Source: Paenibacillus ottowii (GTDB lineage Bacteria; Bacillota; Bacilli; Paenibacillales; Paenibacillaceae). From it: a DNA stretch of 64,000 nucleotides. Within the stretch, counting starts at the first letter, position 1; every line of letters starts with the position of its first letter. Location: the NCBI RefSeq assembly GCF_006874425.1, contig NZ_VIJZ01000002.1, positions 248,001-312,000 of the forward strand, written 5' to 3'. This document shows, in pieces, positions 42,809 to 51,569 of this stretch. The translations under genes and the position numbers were made by a program. The notes beneath the pieces were generated by a model, which saw only the letters and a program-made list of their open reading frames with translations, did not search any database and was not told the origin of the DNA.

Positions 42809-43990
42809 ATGACTCATTTTTCTATTCCCTCCGCTGACATCATGAAACAGTTACCCACTCAATTTTTTGCCACACTTGTACAAAATGTAAACCGTGAAAT
42901 TGCAGCAGGGCATGATGTCATTAATCTCGGACAGGGAAACCCGGATACTCCCACTCCTTCTCATATTGTTAAAGCTTTGCAGGAATCAGCGGATAACCCG
43001 CTGTATCATAAGTATTCACCTTTTCGCGGTTACAGCTTTCTCAAAGAAGCCATTGTCCAGCGCTATCAGGAGGATTACGGTGTAACGCTTGACCCGGAAA
43101 GCGAGGTCGCCATCCTGTTTGGCGGAAAAACAGGCTTGGTTCAGCTACCGCAAGTTCTGCTTAATCCCGGCGATGTGTGCCTCGTCCCTGATCCCGGCTA
43201 CCCCGATTACTGGTCTGGCGTAGCCTTGGCTAAAGCGGAAATGTCCTTCCTCCCCTTAAAGGAAGAGAACCGTTTCCTGCCCGATTATGAAGCCATTACC
43301 GAAGAAGATCGCCGCCGCGCCAAATTAATGTTCCTGAACTATCCGAATAATCCGACTTCGGCAACTGCTCCACTTTCTTTTTACGAGGAAACGGTTGAAT
43401 TTGCGCTACGTAACAGTATTGTGGTTGCCAGTGATTTTGCTTATGGCGCTATTGGATTCGATGGCAAGCGGCCTGTAAGCTTCCTTCAGGCCGAGGGGGC
43501 TAAGGATGTTGGAATTGAGTTCTATACCTTGTCCAAAACATACAATATGGCAGGCTGGCGTGTTGGTTTCGCGCTTGGTAATGCCAAAATCATTTCGCTG
43601 ATTAATTTGCTACAGGACCATATTTATGTCAGCCTATTTGGCGGCATTCAGGCAGCAGCGGCGACAGCCCTGACGTCCTCACAGGAATGCGTAACCGAGC
43701 TGGTTGCTCGCTATGAATCACGCCGTAACGCTTTTTATGATGCCCTTGGGCAAATAGGCTGGAAGGCGACGCGTCCAAGCGGCTCCTTCTTCAGCTGGTT
43801 GCCCGTGCCGCAGGGCTATACTTCGGCTTCCTTTGCGGATCTGCTGCTGCGTGAAGCCAAGGTAGCTGTCGCTCCAGGGATTGGGTTCGGTAGCGGCGGC
43901 GAAGGATATGTACGAGCAGGGCTTCTGAGCTCAGAGGCTCGACTGGCCGAGGCGGCTGATCGAATCGGCAAACTAAACCTGTTTGGTTAA
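42809..43990 (+). CDS. mtnV: PLP-dependent aminotransferase of methionine salvage (MtnV/MtnE)
   Basis: Class I/II aminotransferase that turns 2-oxo-4-methylthiobutyrate into methionine. 393 residues from ATG 42809; the longer frame from 42674 has no homologous start, while MTHFSIPSADIMKQLPTQFF aligns with the Bacillus MtnV start. Motifs: HDVINLGQGNPDTPTP, NYPNNPTSATAP (substrate/PLP Asn), DFAYGAIGF (PLP Asp/Tyr), and the Schiff-base Lys in TLSKTYNMAGWRVGF. C-terminal Arg in GYVRAGLL binds the substrate carboxylate. Divergent from mtnU and directly upstream of the T-box/pro/mtn operon. Confidence 0.92.
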   Translation: MTHFSIPSADIMKQLPTQFFATLVQNVNREIAAGHDVINLGQGNPDTPTPSHIVKALQESADNPLYHKYSPFRGYSFLKEAIVQRYQEDYGVTLDPESEVAILFGGKTGLVQLPQVLLNPGDVCLVPDPGYPDYWSGVALAKAEMSFLPLKEENRFLPDYEAITEEDRRRAKLMFLNYPNNPTSATAPLSFYEETVEFALRNSIVVASDFAYGAIGFDGKRPVSFLQAEGAKDVGIEFYTLSKTYNMAGWRVGFALGNAKIISLINLLQDHIYVSLFGGIQAAAATALTSSQECVTELVARYESRRNAFYDALGQIGWKATRPSGSFFSWLPVPQGYTSASFADLLLREAKVAVAPGIGFGSGGEGYVRAGLLSSEARLAEAADRIGKLNLFG

Positions 43991-44015
43991 GCCGTATTTT
44001 CCAGCTACAACTTCT

Positions 44016-44045
44016 TTGCCAAACTTGGTCTTTTCGTGGTATTCT
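44016..44045 (+). promoter_or_regulatory. Promoter of the T-box leader and pro-mtn operon
   Basis: -35 TTGCCA, 18-base spacer, -10 TATTCT. Predicted start near 44052, just ahead of T-box stem I. Confidence 0.55.
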
Positions 44046-44051
44046 GTATCC

Positions 44052-44300
44052 AATATCATTTAGCGCGTTGAAGGGACTATTAAGAGAGGCTCAGTCCTGT
44101 TCAGAGAGTAAATTCCGATAGGCTGCAAGAATTTACCTGGACTCTCTCCCAACTCCTATCCCCGAGCGCCCTGCGCAATCAGGCGGTTCCTGCCGTTAAC
44201 AGGGTTCAAGTGGGATGATCATGAATCATCAATGAAGGTGGTACCGCGGAAGCACAAACTTTCGTCCTTTTTATACAAAGGATGGAAGTTTTTTTGCATT
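44052..44300 (+). promoter_or_regulatory. T-box leader responding to tRNA-Pro
   Basis: tRNA-sensing riboswitch. The T-box sequence AATGAAGGTGGTACCGCGGA (44231-44250) contains the GGTGG and ACCGCG core that pairs with the uncharged tRNA end. Stem I is formed by GGGA / TCCC, GAGAG / CTCTC and AGTCC / GGACT, with the conserved AGAGAG and GCTGCAA apical motifs. In the 3' side of the specifier loop is CCT (44155-44157) followed by A, a proline codon. The terminator hairpin AAACTTTCGTCC / GGATGGAAGTTT with T run is at 44256-44297. Uncharged tRNA-Pro would turn on proBAC and the linked mtn genes. Confidence 0.93.
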
Positions 44301-44330
44301 AAAAAGAGTAATATTAAGGAAGTGGACATC

Positions 44331-45437
44331 TTGTCAACACGTATTGTCATTAAAATCGGCAGCAGCTCCCTGACTGGAGTGGAAGGTGGACTGAATCGGG
44401 AAGCCATCGCTTATTTTGCCAGGGAAATCAGCTTGCTTCGTGCAAAGGGCCATGAAGTGCTACTGGTTACTTCAGGCGCTGTAGCCGCCGGGTTCCGGGA
44501 AATTGGGTATCCTTTCCGGCCCAAACTGCTGCATGAAAAGCAAGCGGCCGCTGCCGTAGGCCAAGCTCTTCTGATGCAAGCCTATGAGCAGGCTTTTAAA
44601 AATTTTGACCTCGTAATCGCGCAGGTTCTGCTGACCCGTAGTGACTTCTTGAGCCGCAAACGGATGAACAATGCCGGAATGACTGTAGAAGAATTGCTGC
44701 GCCAGCAGGTTATCCCGATTTTTAACGAAAATGACACCGTATCGATTGACGAATTGAAATTCGGCGATAACGATATGCTGTCTGCGCTAGTTGCTAATCT
44801 GGTCAAGGCCCAGCATTTGATTATCATTACGGATACCGATGGCGTATATACGGCAGACCCGCGCAAGCATCCGAATGCCGTACGTTTTGAACGTATCAAG
44901 GAAATTACAGAGGAGGTTTATGCATTAGCCGGAGGTTCCGGATCAGCAGTAGGAACTGGCGGAATGCGATCCAAAATCGAGGCTGCCAAAGTAGCTACAC
45001 GCGGAGGTGTGCCTGTATATGTGGGTCGCGTAAGCGAGAATGGCGATTTGGACGCAGCCGTCGCAGGGCATGGACCGGGCACTTATTTTGATACTCACCT
45101 GTCTTCACTGCCGATGAAAAAACAATGGCTTGGATTTATGTCCACGCCTCTTGGCTCAGTGCATGTAGACCAAGGAGCCGAGGAGGCGTTGGTACACGGA
45201 GGACATAGCCTGCTTCCGGTTGGCGTACGCCGTGTAGAGGGCAGCTTTCATGCCGGAGATGTCGTTGAGGTGCTGGGACCGGAAAATAAGGTGTTAGGAC
45301 GCGGCATCGTGAATTATGATGATGAACAGCTTCGAATCGTACAAGGTTTACCCAGCGGCGAGGTTGTGGGCAAAATCGGCCCCATTCACCGGCTTGAGGT
45401 GATCCACAGGGACGAATGGATTACATTATGTATGTAG
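44331..45437 (+). CDS. proB: Glutamate 5-kinase
   Basis: First enzyme of proline synthesis, phosphorylating glutamate. 368 residues: amino-acid kinase domain (RIVIKIGSSSLTG, VTSGAVAAGFREIGY, FNENDTVSIDELKFGDNDMLSALVA, ITDTDGVYTADPR, GTGGMRSKIEAAKVATRGGV) followed by a C-terminal PUA domain (HSLLPVGVRRVEGSFHAGDVV). The start is TTG 44331 with AAGGAAG 8 bases upstream; the longer frame would begin inside the T-box terminator. First gene of the T-box controlled operon, 12 bases before proA. Confidence 0.96.
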   Translation: MSTRIVIKIGSSSLTGVEGGLNREAIAYFAREISLLRAKGHEVLLVTSGAVAAGFREIGYPFRPKLLHEKQAAAAVGQALLMQAYEQAFKNFDLVIAQVLLTRSDFLSRKRMNNAGMTVEELLRQQVIPIFNENDTVSIDELKFGDNDMLSALVANLVKAQHLIIITDTDGVYTADPRKHPNAVRFERIKEITEEVYALAGGSGSAVGTGGMRSKIEAAKVATRGGVPVYVGRVSENGDLDAAVAGHGPGTYFDTHLSSLPMKKQWLGFMSTPLGSVHVDQGAEEALVHGGHSLLPVGVRRVEGSFHAGDVVEVLGPENKVLGRGIVNYDDEQLRIVQGLPSGEVVGKIGPIHRLEVIHRDEWITLCM

Positions 45438-45449
45438 GGAGGCCATATT

Positions 45450-46742
45450 ATGAGTGATTTAACGACAAATACAGCAAAAACAGAAGAAAACCAGTTCAGT
45501 GAAGTACGAACCAAAGCAAGTCTCGCGAAAAAAAGTGCCATCATTATGAACCGACTGACTACAACCCAAAAAAACGAAGCATTGTTTGCTATGGCTGAAG
45601 CTCTAGTGAACCATACTGAGGAACTCATTACAGCGAATCATATGGACCTGAAACGTGGAAAAGAACTAGGTACGTCGGAATCGCTGCTCGACCGCCTCAA
45701 GCTGACCGAGGAGCGAATCGGAGCTATTGCCGAAGGATTACGCCAGATTGCTGCGCTACCTGATCCAGTCGGTGACACGCTTGAGCAAATTGAGCGTCCC
45801 AACGGTCTGCGAATTGAAAAAATACGTGTACCGCTAGGTGTCATCGGCATTATATATGAAGCACGTCCAAATGTGACTGTGGATGCTGCAGGTCTGTGCT
45901 TGAAAACAGGCAATCCGGTTGTGCTGCGCGGTGGCTCGGCTGCTCTCTCCTCCAATCGCAAGATTATTGAAGTGCTCCAGCAAGCGCTAGACGCCACAGC
46001 CGTGCCGCGCGAGTCGCTTCAACTTATTGAAGATTCAGACCGTGCCTCTGTCAACGAAATGCTTACGTTGAATGGCTTGCTGGATGTGATTATTCCACGC
46101 GGCGGGCGTTCACTTATTCAAAATGTTGTTCAAAACGCTACCGTGCCTGTCATCGAAACGGGAGCTGGCGTATGCCATACATTCCTGGACGCTACAGCGA
46201 ATGCAGAAATGGCCGAAGCCATTACACTCAACGCCAAAGTCCAAAGACCGTCTGTATGCAACTCGATGGAAACATTGCTTGTGCACTCGGATTATGCACA
46301 AGCACATTTAACAGAATTAGCGGAACGTTTCCGTAATGCCGGGGTTGAGCTGCGCGGTTGTGCGCGGACACAAGAACTGGTTCCTTGGGCTGTTCCTGCT
46401 ACGGAAGAGGATTATGGCACCGAGTATAATGATTACATTTTGAATGTCAAAGTCGTAAACCATTTAGACGAAGTACTGGAGCACATTGCCCGTTATGGTA
46501 CGATGCATTCAGAGTGTATTGTCACTGAGAATAAAGCTCATGCCGATCGTTTTCTGCAAGAAGTGGACGCGGCAGCCGTGTACCACAATGCATCCACTCG
46601 CTTCACGGATGGCTTCGAGTTTGGATTTGGTGCCGAGATCGGAATCAGCACACAAAAATTACATGCCCGCGGCCCCATGGGATTGCCTGCCTTGACTTCA
46701 ACCAAATACCGCGTGTACGGTACTGGACAAATCAGGGAATAA
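45450..46742 (+). CDS. proA: Gamma-glutamyl phosphate reductase
   Basis: Second enzyme of proline synthesis, NADPH-dependent reduction of glutamyl phosphate to the semialdehyde. 430 residues, aldehyde-dehydrogenase fold. Visible are LGVIGIIYEARPNVTVDAAGLCLKTGNPVVLRGGSAAL, IPRGGRSLIQNVV, the catalytic Cys in QRPSVCNSMETLLVH, and the C-terminal ProA block TRFTDGFEFGFGAEIGISTQKLHARGPMGLPALTS. Ribosome binding site GGGAGG. Downstream of proB in the same operon. Confidence 0.97.
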   Translation: MSDLTTNTAKTEENQFSEVRTKASLAKKSAIIMNRLTTTQKNEALFAMAEALVNHTEELITANHMDLKRGKELGTSESLLDRLKLTEERIGAIAEGLRQIAALPDPVGDTLEQIERPNGLRIEKIRVPLGVIGIIYEARPNVTVDAAGLCLKTGNPVVLRGGSAALSSNRKIIEVLQQALDATAVPRESLQLIEDSDRASVNEMLTLNGLLDVIIPRGGRSLIQNVVQNATVPVIETGAGVCHTFLDATANAEMAEAITLNAKVQRPSVCNSMETLLVHSDYAQAHLTELAERFRNAGVELRGCARTQELVPWAVPATEEDYGTEYNDYILNVKVVNHLDEVLEHIARYGTMHSECIVTENKAHADRFLQEVDAAAVYHNASTRFTDGFEFGFGAEIGISTQKLHARGPMGLPALTSTKYRVYGTGQIRE

Positions 46743-46780
46743 TATCATAAATCAATCCGTATCTTTGGAGGTATGAATCC

Positions 46781-47647
46781 ATGTGTGAATCACAAACAAA
46801 AGTGTTAATTAACGAGCAAATTACGTTTTTCGGGGCAGGTTCAATGGCTGAGGCTATTATTCGTGGGATGACGAATCGTTCTGTCGTCAAACGTGGCGGT
46901 ATTACTGTCATCAACCGCAGTAATCAGGCTCGCCTTGAAGAACTTCAGCAGCAATACGGAGTATTATTCCAAACTGAAGATGCCGCCAAAACAGAACTGC
47001 TGCGTCATTCTCCAGTGATCGTGCTTGCCATGAAACCTAAAGATGCTGCCAAGGCCCTTGGACGGCTCGGCCCCCTCCTGTCAGATGAACAGCTGATCAT
47101 TTCAGTCATCGCCGGTTTGTCTATTCGTACCATGCAAACATTGCTGGGTCGCAAGCAGCCCATCGCGCGGACGATGCCTAATACGTCCAGCTCGATTGGA
47201 CTCGGCGCCACAGGCATCAGCTTTTCCAAAGAGATCAGCGAAAGTCAGCGCAAAAACGTGCTTACGATGTTCGAATCTGTAGGTACGGTAACGGTTATAG
47301 AAGAAGAGAAAATGGATATATTGACTGGCATTTCCGGAAGCGGTCCTGCCTATGTCTACTATTTAATGGAAGCCATGATCGCCGGGGGAATTCGCGGTGG
47401 CTTGACTCCTGAACAAGCGCACGAATTAACGGTACAAACTGCGCTTGGAGCAGCACGCATGGTACAACAAACCGGAGAGGAGCCTTCTGCTCTTCGCCAC
47501 AAAATCATGTCTCCTAATGGCTCCACGGTAGCTGCATTGGAAACACTGGACAAAGGTGACTTCTACGAAACGGTGATTACGGCGGTGCAGCGCTGTGCTG
47601 AACGATCCCGCGAGATGGGAGCTGTACTTAAGGAGGGAATTGAATGA
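46781..47647 (+). CDS. proC: Pyrroline-5-carboxylate reductase
   Basis: Last step of proline synthesis. 288 residues. Rossmann motif FFGAGSMAEAIIRGM near the N-terminus, AMKPKDAAKAL, SVIAGLSI, RTMPNTSSSIGLGATGIS, and the C-terminal domain with TGISGSGPAYVYYLMEAM, LTVQTALGAARMV and KIMSPNGSTVAALETL. Start ATG with GGAGG 9 bases upstream. Its stop codon overlaps the mtnW start (ATGA), so proline synthesis and methionine salvage are translationally joined here. Confidence 0.96.
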   Translation: MCESQTKVLINEQITFFGAGSMAEAIIRGMTNRSVVKRGGITVINRSNQARLEELQQQYGVLFQTEDAAKTELLRHSPVIVLAMKPKDAAKALGRLGPLLSDEQLIISVIAGLSIRTMQTLLGRKQPIARTMPNTSSSIGLGATGISFSKEISESQRKNVLTMFESVGTVTVIEEEKMDILTGISGSGPAYVYYLMEAMIAGGIRGGLTPEQAHELTVQTALGAARMVQQTGEEPSALRHKIMSPNGSTVAALETLDKGDFYETVITAVQRCAERSREMGAVLKEGIE

Positions 47648-48855
47648 GCTATTGCCTGGCGACCTACCGAGTATACGATGACAGAGCTGATTTTAACAAA
47701 AAGGCCCAATCTATTGCCATCGGCATGACGGTGGGCAGCTGGACTGAGCTCCCTCAGGCCAAGCGGGCTGCGATGCAAAAACACCTCGGCTCTGTTCAAT
47801 CTGTAGATATTCACGATGGAGGTCCTGGTGAGCGGTACGCCGACCTGACCATCGCTTACCCAGATGTTAATTTCAGCCGCGATATCCCCGCTTTGCTGGT
47901 TACGGTCTTCGGCAAAATTTCAATGGACGGCCGAATTAAGCTGACGAAGCTGGGTTTCTCGGAAGCCTTCCTCTCTGCTTTTTCGGGACCGAAATTTGGT
48001 ATCAGCGGCTTGCGCGATCAGCTTGGCGTGTATGATCGACCTCTGCTTATGAGCATTTTCAAATCCGTGATTGGGCTCAACTTGGACGAACTGCGTGAAC
48101 AGTTTACCCGTCAGGCTCTCGGCGGCGTTGATCTAATCAAGGACGACGAGATCTTGTTTGAAAATGCGCTGACGCCGATTGAAAAACGTGTTGAAGCCTG
48201 TATCCGGGCCGCTGAAGCGGCTGAGCGTGAAACTGGTAAAAAGCTGCTGTATGCCGCTAATTTAACCGGTCCAACCTCGCAGCTCAAAGCGCAAGCCCTC
48301 AAGGCTATCGACGCAGGCGCGAACGCGTTACTGTTTAACGTGTTGGCCTACGGTTATGATGTGCTGCATGAACTTAGCAGCGATCCCGCCATCTCAGTGC
48401 CGATTGCAGCGCATCCTTCGTTAGCGGGTGCTACTTACCCATCGCCTCATTATGGCATATCGGCGTCCGTCCTGCTCGGTCAGCTTATGCGCCTGGCTGG
48501 CGCTGACCTTGTTCTCTTTCCTTCTCCCTACGGCTCCGTGACGATGCCACGTGAGGAGAACATGGTGATCCGTGACGAACTGATCACTCCTGATTCACCG
48601 CTGAAGGCCAGCATGCCTGTCCCTTCCGCAGGGATTCACCCAGGGCTGGTGCCGCTCATTGTACGTGACTTTGGTACCGATGTGGTGGTTAACGCTGGGG
48701 GTGGCATTCACGGACATCCACTGGGTACAGAAGCTGGTGGCCGTGCTTTTGTTCAGGCGATTGAAGCGGTCCAGCACAATGTTCCGCTGGCACAATACGC
48801 CCGTACTCATCCTGAGCTGCAATCTGCGCTTGACACGTGGGGAGGCGAACGATGA
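47644..48855 (+). CDS. mtnW: 2,3-diketo-5-methylthiopentyl-1-phosphate enolase (RuBisCO-like, MtnW)
   Basis: RuBisCO-like protein (form IV) of methionine salvage; it tautomerises DK-MTP-1-P. 403 residues. The carbamylated-lysine metal site is GGVDLIKDDEILFE; other blocks are GPKFGISGLRDQLGV, RPLLMSIFKSVIGLN and the phosphate site NAGGGIHGHPLGTEAGGRA. The residues around LVTVFGKISMDGRIKL follow MtnW rather than true RuBisCO. Start overlaps proC by 4 bases and its end overlaps mtnX by 4. No SAM riboswitch precedes it, unlike the mtnWXBD operon of B. subtilis. Confidence 0.95.
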   Translation: MSYCLATYRVYDDRADFNKKAQSIAIGMTVGSWTELPQAKRAAMQKHLGSVQSVDIHDGGPGERYADLTIAYPDVNFSRDIPALLVTVFGKISMDGRIKLTKLGFSEAFLSAFSGPKFGISGLRDQLGVYDRPLLMSIFKSVIGLNLDELREQFTRQALGGVDLIKDDEILFENALTPIEKRVEACIRAAEAAERETGKKLLYAANLTGPTSQLKAQALKAIDAGANALLFNVLAYGYDVLHELSSDPAISVPIAAHPSLAGATYPSPHYGISASVLLGQLMRLAGADLVLFPSPYGSVTMPREENMVIRDELITPDSPLKASMPVPSAGIHPGLVPLIVRDFGTDVVVNAGGGIHGHPLGTEAGGRAFVQAIEAVQHNVPLAQYARTHPELQSALDTWGGER

Positions 48856-49529
48856 GCACTACAAAGAAGCCCGTCATTTTTTGCGATTTTGACGGGACCA
48901 TTACAAACAATGATAATATTGTCGCTATTATGAAGCATTTTCAACCTGCGGGCTATGAACCTATCATGCATCAAATTGTGAACGGACATATATCCATTCG
49001 TGAAGGTGTAGGGGCGATGTTTGCCCTCATGCCTTCAGAGCAAAAGGACGAAATTATCTCCTATGCACTTGGACAAGCGGGTATACGTGAGGGCTTTGCA
49101 CGCTTTTTAGACTTTGTTCAAGAGCAGCAGATTGAATTTTTCGTTACTAGCGGCGGTATTGATTTTTTTATTGATCCATTGCTAGAACCGTTTAATTTTC
49201 CACACGATCACATTTATTGCAATGGAGCGGATTTTTCGGGAGATCACATCCAGATAACGTGGCCGCATCAATGTGAGGAGCCGTGTAAGAATGACTGCGG
49301 CATGTGCAAAACAACCGTCATTCGTCAATACCCTCCCGAGCAATACGAACGGATTTTGATTGGCGACAGCCTGACCGATTTTGAAGGAGCCAAAATTGCC
49401 GACTTGGTGTACTCCCGCTCGCATCTAACATTAAAGTGTCAAGAGCTTGGTGTACCGCATGTACCCTTTGAGACATTTGACGATATTATCAAGGATCTAA
49501 AGCAAAAACAGGAGCAGGGGGTACTGTAA
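48852..49529 (+). CDS. mtnX: 2-hydroxy-3-keto-5-methylthiopentenyl-1-phosphate phosphatase (MtnX)
   Basis: HAD-family phosphatase making acireductone in methionine salvage, 225 residues. The nucleophile motif is FCDFDGTITNND, motif II is in VTSGGIDFFI, and motif IV is IGDSLTDFEGAKIAD. A Cys-rich cap segment (CEEPCKNDCGMCKTTV) is typical of MtnX. Start ATG 48852 with GGGGAGG 6 bases upstream, inside the mtnW 3' end; the stop overlaps mtnB by one base (TAATG). Confidence 0.94.
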   Translation: MSTTKKPVIFCDFDGTITNNDNIVAIMKHFQPAGYEPIMHQIVNGHISIREGVGAMFALMPSEQKDEIISYALGQAGIREGFARFLDFVQEQQIEFFVTSGGIDFFIDPLLEPFNFPHDHIYCNGADFSGDHIQITWPHQCEEPCKNDCGMCKTTVIRQYPPEQYERILIGDSLTDFEGAKIADLVYSRSHLTLKCQELGVPHVPFETFDDIIKDLKQKQEQGVL

Positions 49530-50185
49530 TGAGTTTTAACCTGGCAGACATTTCAATCGAGGAAAAACGCCGTGCTCTGGAAGAACTTGCTGATGTCAAG
49601 GAACTATTCGCCTCGCGCAACTGGTTCCCAGGCACAAGCGGAAATTTGTCGATCCGAATCGGTAATTTTCATCCTGAACAATTTTATTTTGCAGTCACCG
49701 CTAGCGGCAAGGATAAAACCAAGCGCACTCCTGAAGATTTTCTGTTCGTAGATCAATACGGAAAAGCAGCAGAAGCCACAAACCTCAAGCCAAGTGCAGA
49801 AACGCTCATCCATTGCGAAATTTACCGACTGACAGGTTGTGGAGCGGTTTTTCATGTGCATACCGTGTTTAACAACCTGATTTCTGAATATTGCGGCGAG
49901 CAGGGCTTTGTACCTGTACAAGGCATCGAGCTCATTAAAGCTTTTAACATTTGGGAGGAAAATGCCGCCATTCAGATTCCCGTGCTGCCCAATTATGCTG
50001 ATATCGCCTCGATTGCCAAGCTGGTGCCGGGCGTGCTGAATGATCAGGTTCCAGGGATTTTATTACGTAATCACGGTATTTATGCATGGGGGCGTGATGT
50101 GTTTGAAGCTAAAAAGCATCTGGAGGCGTTTGAGTTTCTGTTTGAAACGACCTATCGCTCCTTACTGCTAAAAACTTTGAAATGA
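49529..50185 (+). CDS. mtnB: Methylthioribulose-1-phosphate dehydratase (MtnB)
   Basis: Class II aldolase-fold zinc enzyme, 218 residues, that dehydrates methylthioribulose-1-phosphate to DK-MTP-1-P, the step just before MtnW. Motifs: WFPGTSGNLSIRIG, VTASGKDK, KPSAETLIHCEIYR, the zinc ligands HVHT in GAVFHVHTVFN, and LLRNHGIYAWG. Last gene of the operon; the usual next gene mtnD (acireductone dioxygenase) is not here, nor are mtnA and mtnK, so the pathway must be completed elsewhere. Confidence 0.94.
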   Translation: MSFNLADISIEEKRRALEELADVKELFASRNWFPGTSGNLSIRIGNFHPEQFYFAVTASGKDKTKRTPEDFLFVDQYGKAAEATNLKPSAETLIHCEIYRLTGCGAVFHVHTVFNNLISEYCGEQGFVPVQGIELIKAFNIWEENAAIQIPVLPNYADIASIAKLVPGVLNDQVPGILLRNHGIYAWGRDVFEAKKHLEAFEFLFETTYRSLLLKTLK

Positions 50186-50246
50186 ATAACTTGTAAATAT
50201 TAAAGATGCATATCGGTGAACTATAAAAATTGGTCATCAAATGTCG

Positions 50247-50287
50247 GGAACGGAGCCTAGCGAAAGCACGGTACGTTCTCTTTTTTA
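50247..50287 (+). terminator. Terminator of the pro-mtn operon
   Basis: Imperfect stem GAACG..GAGCC..GC / GC..CGG..CGTTC around a GAAA loop, followed by TCTTTTTTATT, 60 bases after mtnB. Confidence 0.65.
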
Positions 50288-50339
50288 TTCAAAAGAGTTC
50301 TAGCCCACTGGCAAGATAAAAATGAGTTGAGGTGGTCCG

Positions 50340-50690
50340 GTGAGTAAAGTTTTAGAAGATATAATACTAAATTTAGAAAAGCAGCTGATGCATGCTCAGA
50401 GAGAGGATTTTGAAAGACTATTAGCTGATGACTATCTTGAGTATGGTTCGTCGGGTAAAAAGTACGATAAGTCAATGCAATTAAGCTTTTTAATTGGTAA
50501 ATCTCCATTAGACTATATTCCATTTGTGATTACTGACTTTAACATAAGGCTGTTATCTTCAAATATTGTACATGCAACATACTGTACGGAATCGATTGAT
50601 GCCGGAAATAAGTCACTTAGAAGTTCCATTTGGAAATTAAATGAAGGACAATGGCAATTGGTTTTTCATCAGGGCACTCCAACCCACTAG
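50340..50690 (+). CDS. NTF2-like / DUF4440 domain protein
   Basis: 116-residue protein of the NTF2-like superfamily (DUF4440 type): LEDIILNLEKQLMHAQREDFERLLADDYLEYGSSGK, then beta strands with IVHATYCTES and the closing SSIWKLNEGQWQLVFHQGTP. Such proteins include ketosteroid isomerase-like enzymes and many of unknown role; no catalytic residues can be named. Start is GTG 50340 with GAGGTGG upstream. It stands alone downstream of the pro-mtn terminator and is more A/T-rich than its neighbours. Confidence 0.8.
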   Translation: MSKVLEDIILNLEKQLMHAQREDFERLLADDYLEYGSSGKKYDKSMQLSFLIGKSPLDYIPFVITDFNIRLLSSNIVHATYCTESIDAGNKSLRSSIWKLNEGQWQLVFHQGTPTH

Positions 50691-50779
50691 AGTCTCATTC
50701 TAAACCTTCGATCTCCTAAATCCTGTAAACATCTTTGAATATTTTCATTGCCTGGGAAGTTCCTTTTGCTTCATGTTGT

Positions 50780-50804
50780 AAAAAAACGTCCCCTATTGGG
50801 GACG
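50780..50804 (-). terminator. Terminator that contains the stop codon of the flavin reductase gene
   Basis: Perfect minus-strand hairpin CGTCCCC-AATA-GGGGACG followed by seven T. The TAG stop (50795-50793) spans the loop and stem, so the last codons are part of the terminator. Confidence 0.9.
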
Positions 50805-51404
50805 CTCCAGCGTGAATTGCTCTCCTAGCTTTGCATAGTTATTCCCAGCCAACCGACTCACCGGACGCAACTCCTTGGCAATCACATATGTATTTTGGTA
50901 CGCTTCCTCCGACAAATGATACTGCACTACGCGACCAATTAATAGATCACAGGCAGGTGTGTCCTCCTTGCCTCCCAGCGGGATCACTTTCTCCAAAATA
51001 CATTCCATGCGAATCTTCGCTTCCGTCACACCCGGAACGGCGATTTTTGTACTCTGGATCGGAGTAAGACCTGCCAGTGCAATCTCACTCTCCTCCGGCG
51101 ACAGACGGGAAGCCGTCACATTCACCGCCCCCACGTTGTCTTCGTCTGTAATATGTACGACAAAAGCATTATGCTCTATCGCATTACGTGCTGTATCTTT
51201 GGAAACTCCATCAACACGCTGTACGGATACAGACAGCAGTGGCGGCTCGGCGGCAACGATAGAAAAATAACTGAAAGGAGCACCATTCAGCACCCCTTTG
51301 CTGCTCAAAGTCGTAACAAACGCTACCGGCCTTGGGATAATACTTCCGGTCAACAGCTTATAATTTTCACGCTCTGTAAGTGTGTCAGGATTCAATGAAA
51401 TCAT
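50793..51404 (-). CDS. Flavin reductase-like FMN-binding protein (YwrF-like)
   Basis: FMN-binding split-barrel protein of 203 residues. Recognisable blocks are YKLLTGSIIPRPVAFVTTLSSKGVLNGAPFSYFSIVAAEPPLLSVSV (given in part: the IPRPVAFV flavin-binding start and the SYFSIVA turn), KDTARNAIEHNAFVVHI and LLIGRVVQYHL. Members reduce flavin or use FMN in unknown oxidoreductions. Monocistronic; its 3' end overlaps its terminator. Confidence 0.88.
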   Translation of the reverse strand: MISLNPDTLTERENYKLLTGSIIPRPVAFVTTLSSKGVLNGAPFSYFSIVAAEPPLLSVSVQRVDGVSKDTARNAIEHNAFVVHITDEDNVGAVNVTASRLSPEESEIALAGLTPIQSTKIAVPGVTEAKIRMECILEKVIPLGGKEDTPACDLLIGRVVQYHLSEEAYQNTYVIAKELRPVSRLAGNNYAKLGEQFTLERPQ

Positions 51405-51569
51405 TTTTTCCCTCTTTTCCAGTTACATTCGCTCTTTCGAATGCATATCATCAAATTACGCCTGGTTAAGCAACTATATGTTTGAACTAGTGACATAGCG
51501 AAAACCCAAGCTCCCTAACAAGTATCGCGTGTATAATACAAAATGTAAAGCTGAAGCTGGAAGCACTCT

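Noticed and set aside
44102..44146. Reading the T-box specifier as the CCT in ACCTGG at 44135-44140, with a very short stem I
   Set aside because: AGAGAG and GCTGCAA there are the conserved apical motifs of stem I; the CCT at 44155-44157 sits in the lower internal loop and is followed by A, as expected of a specifier.
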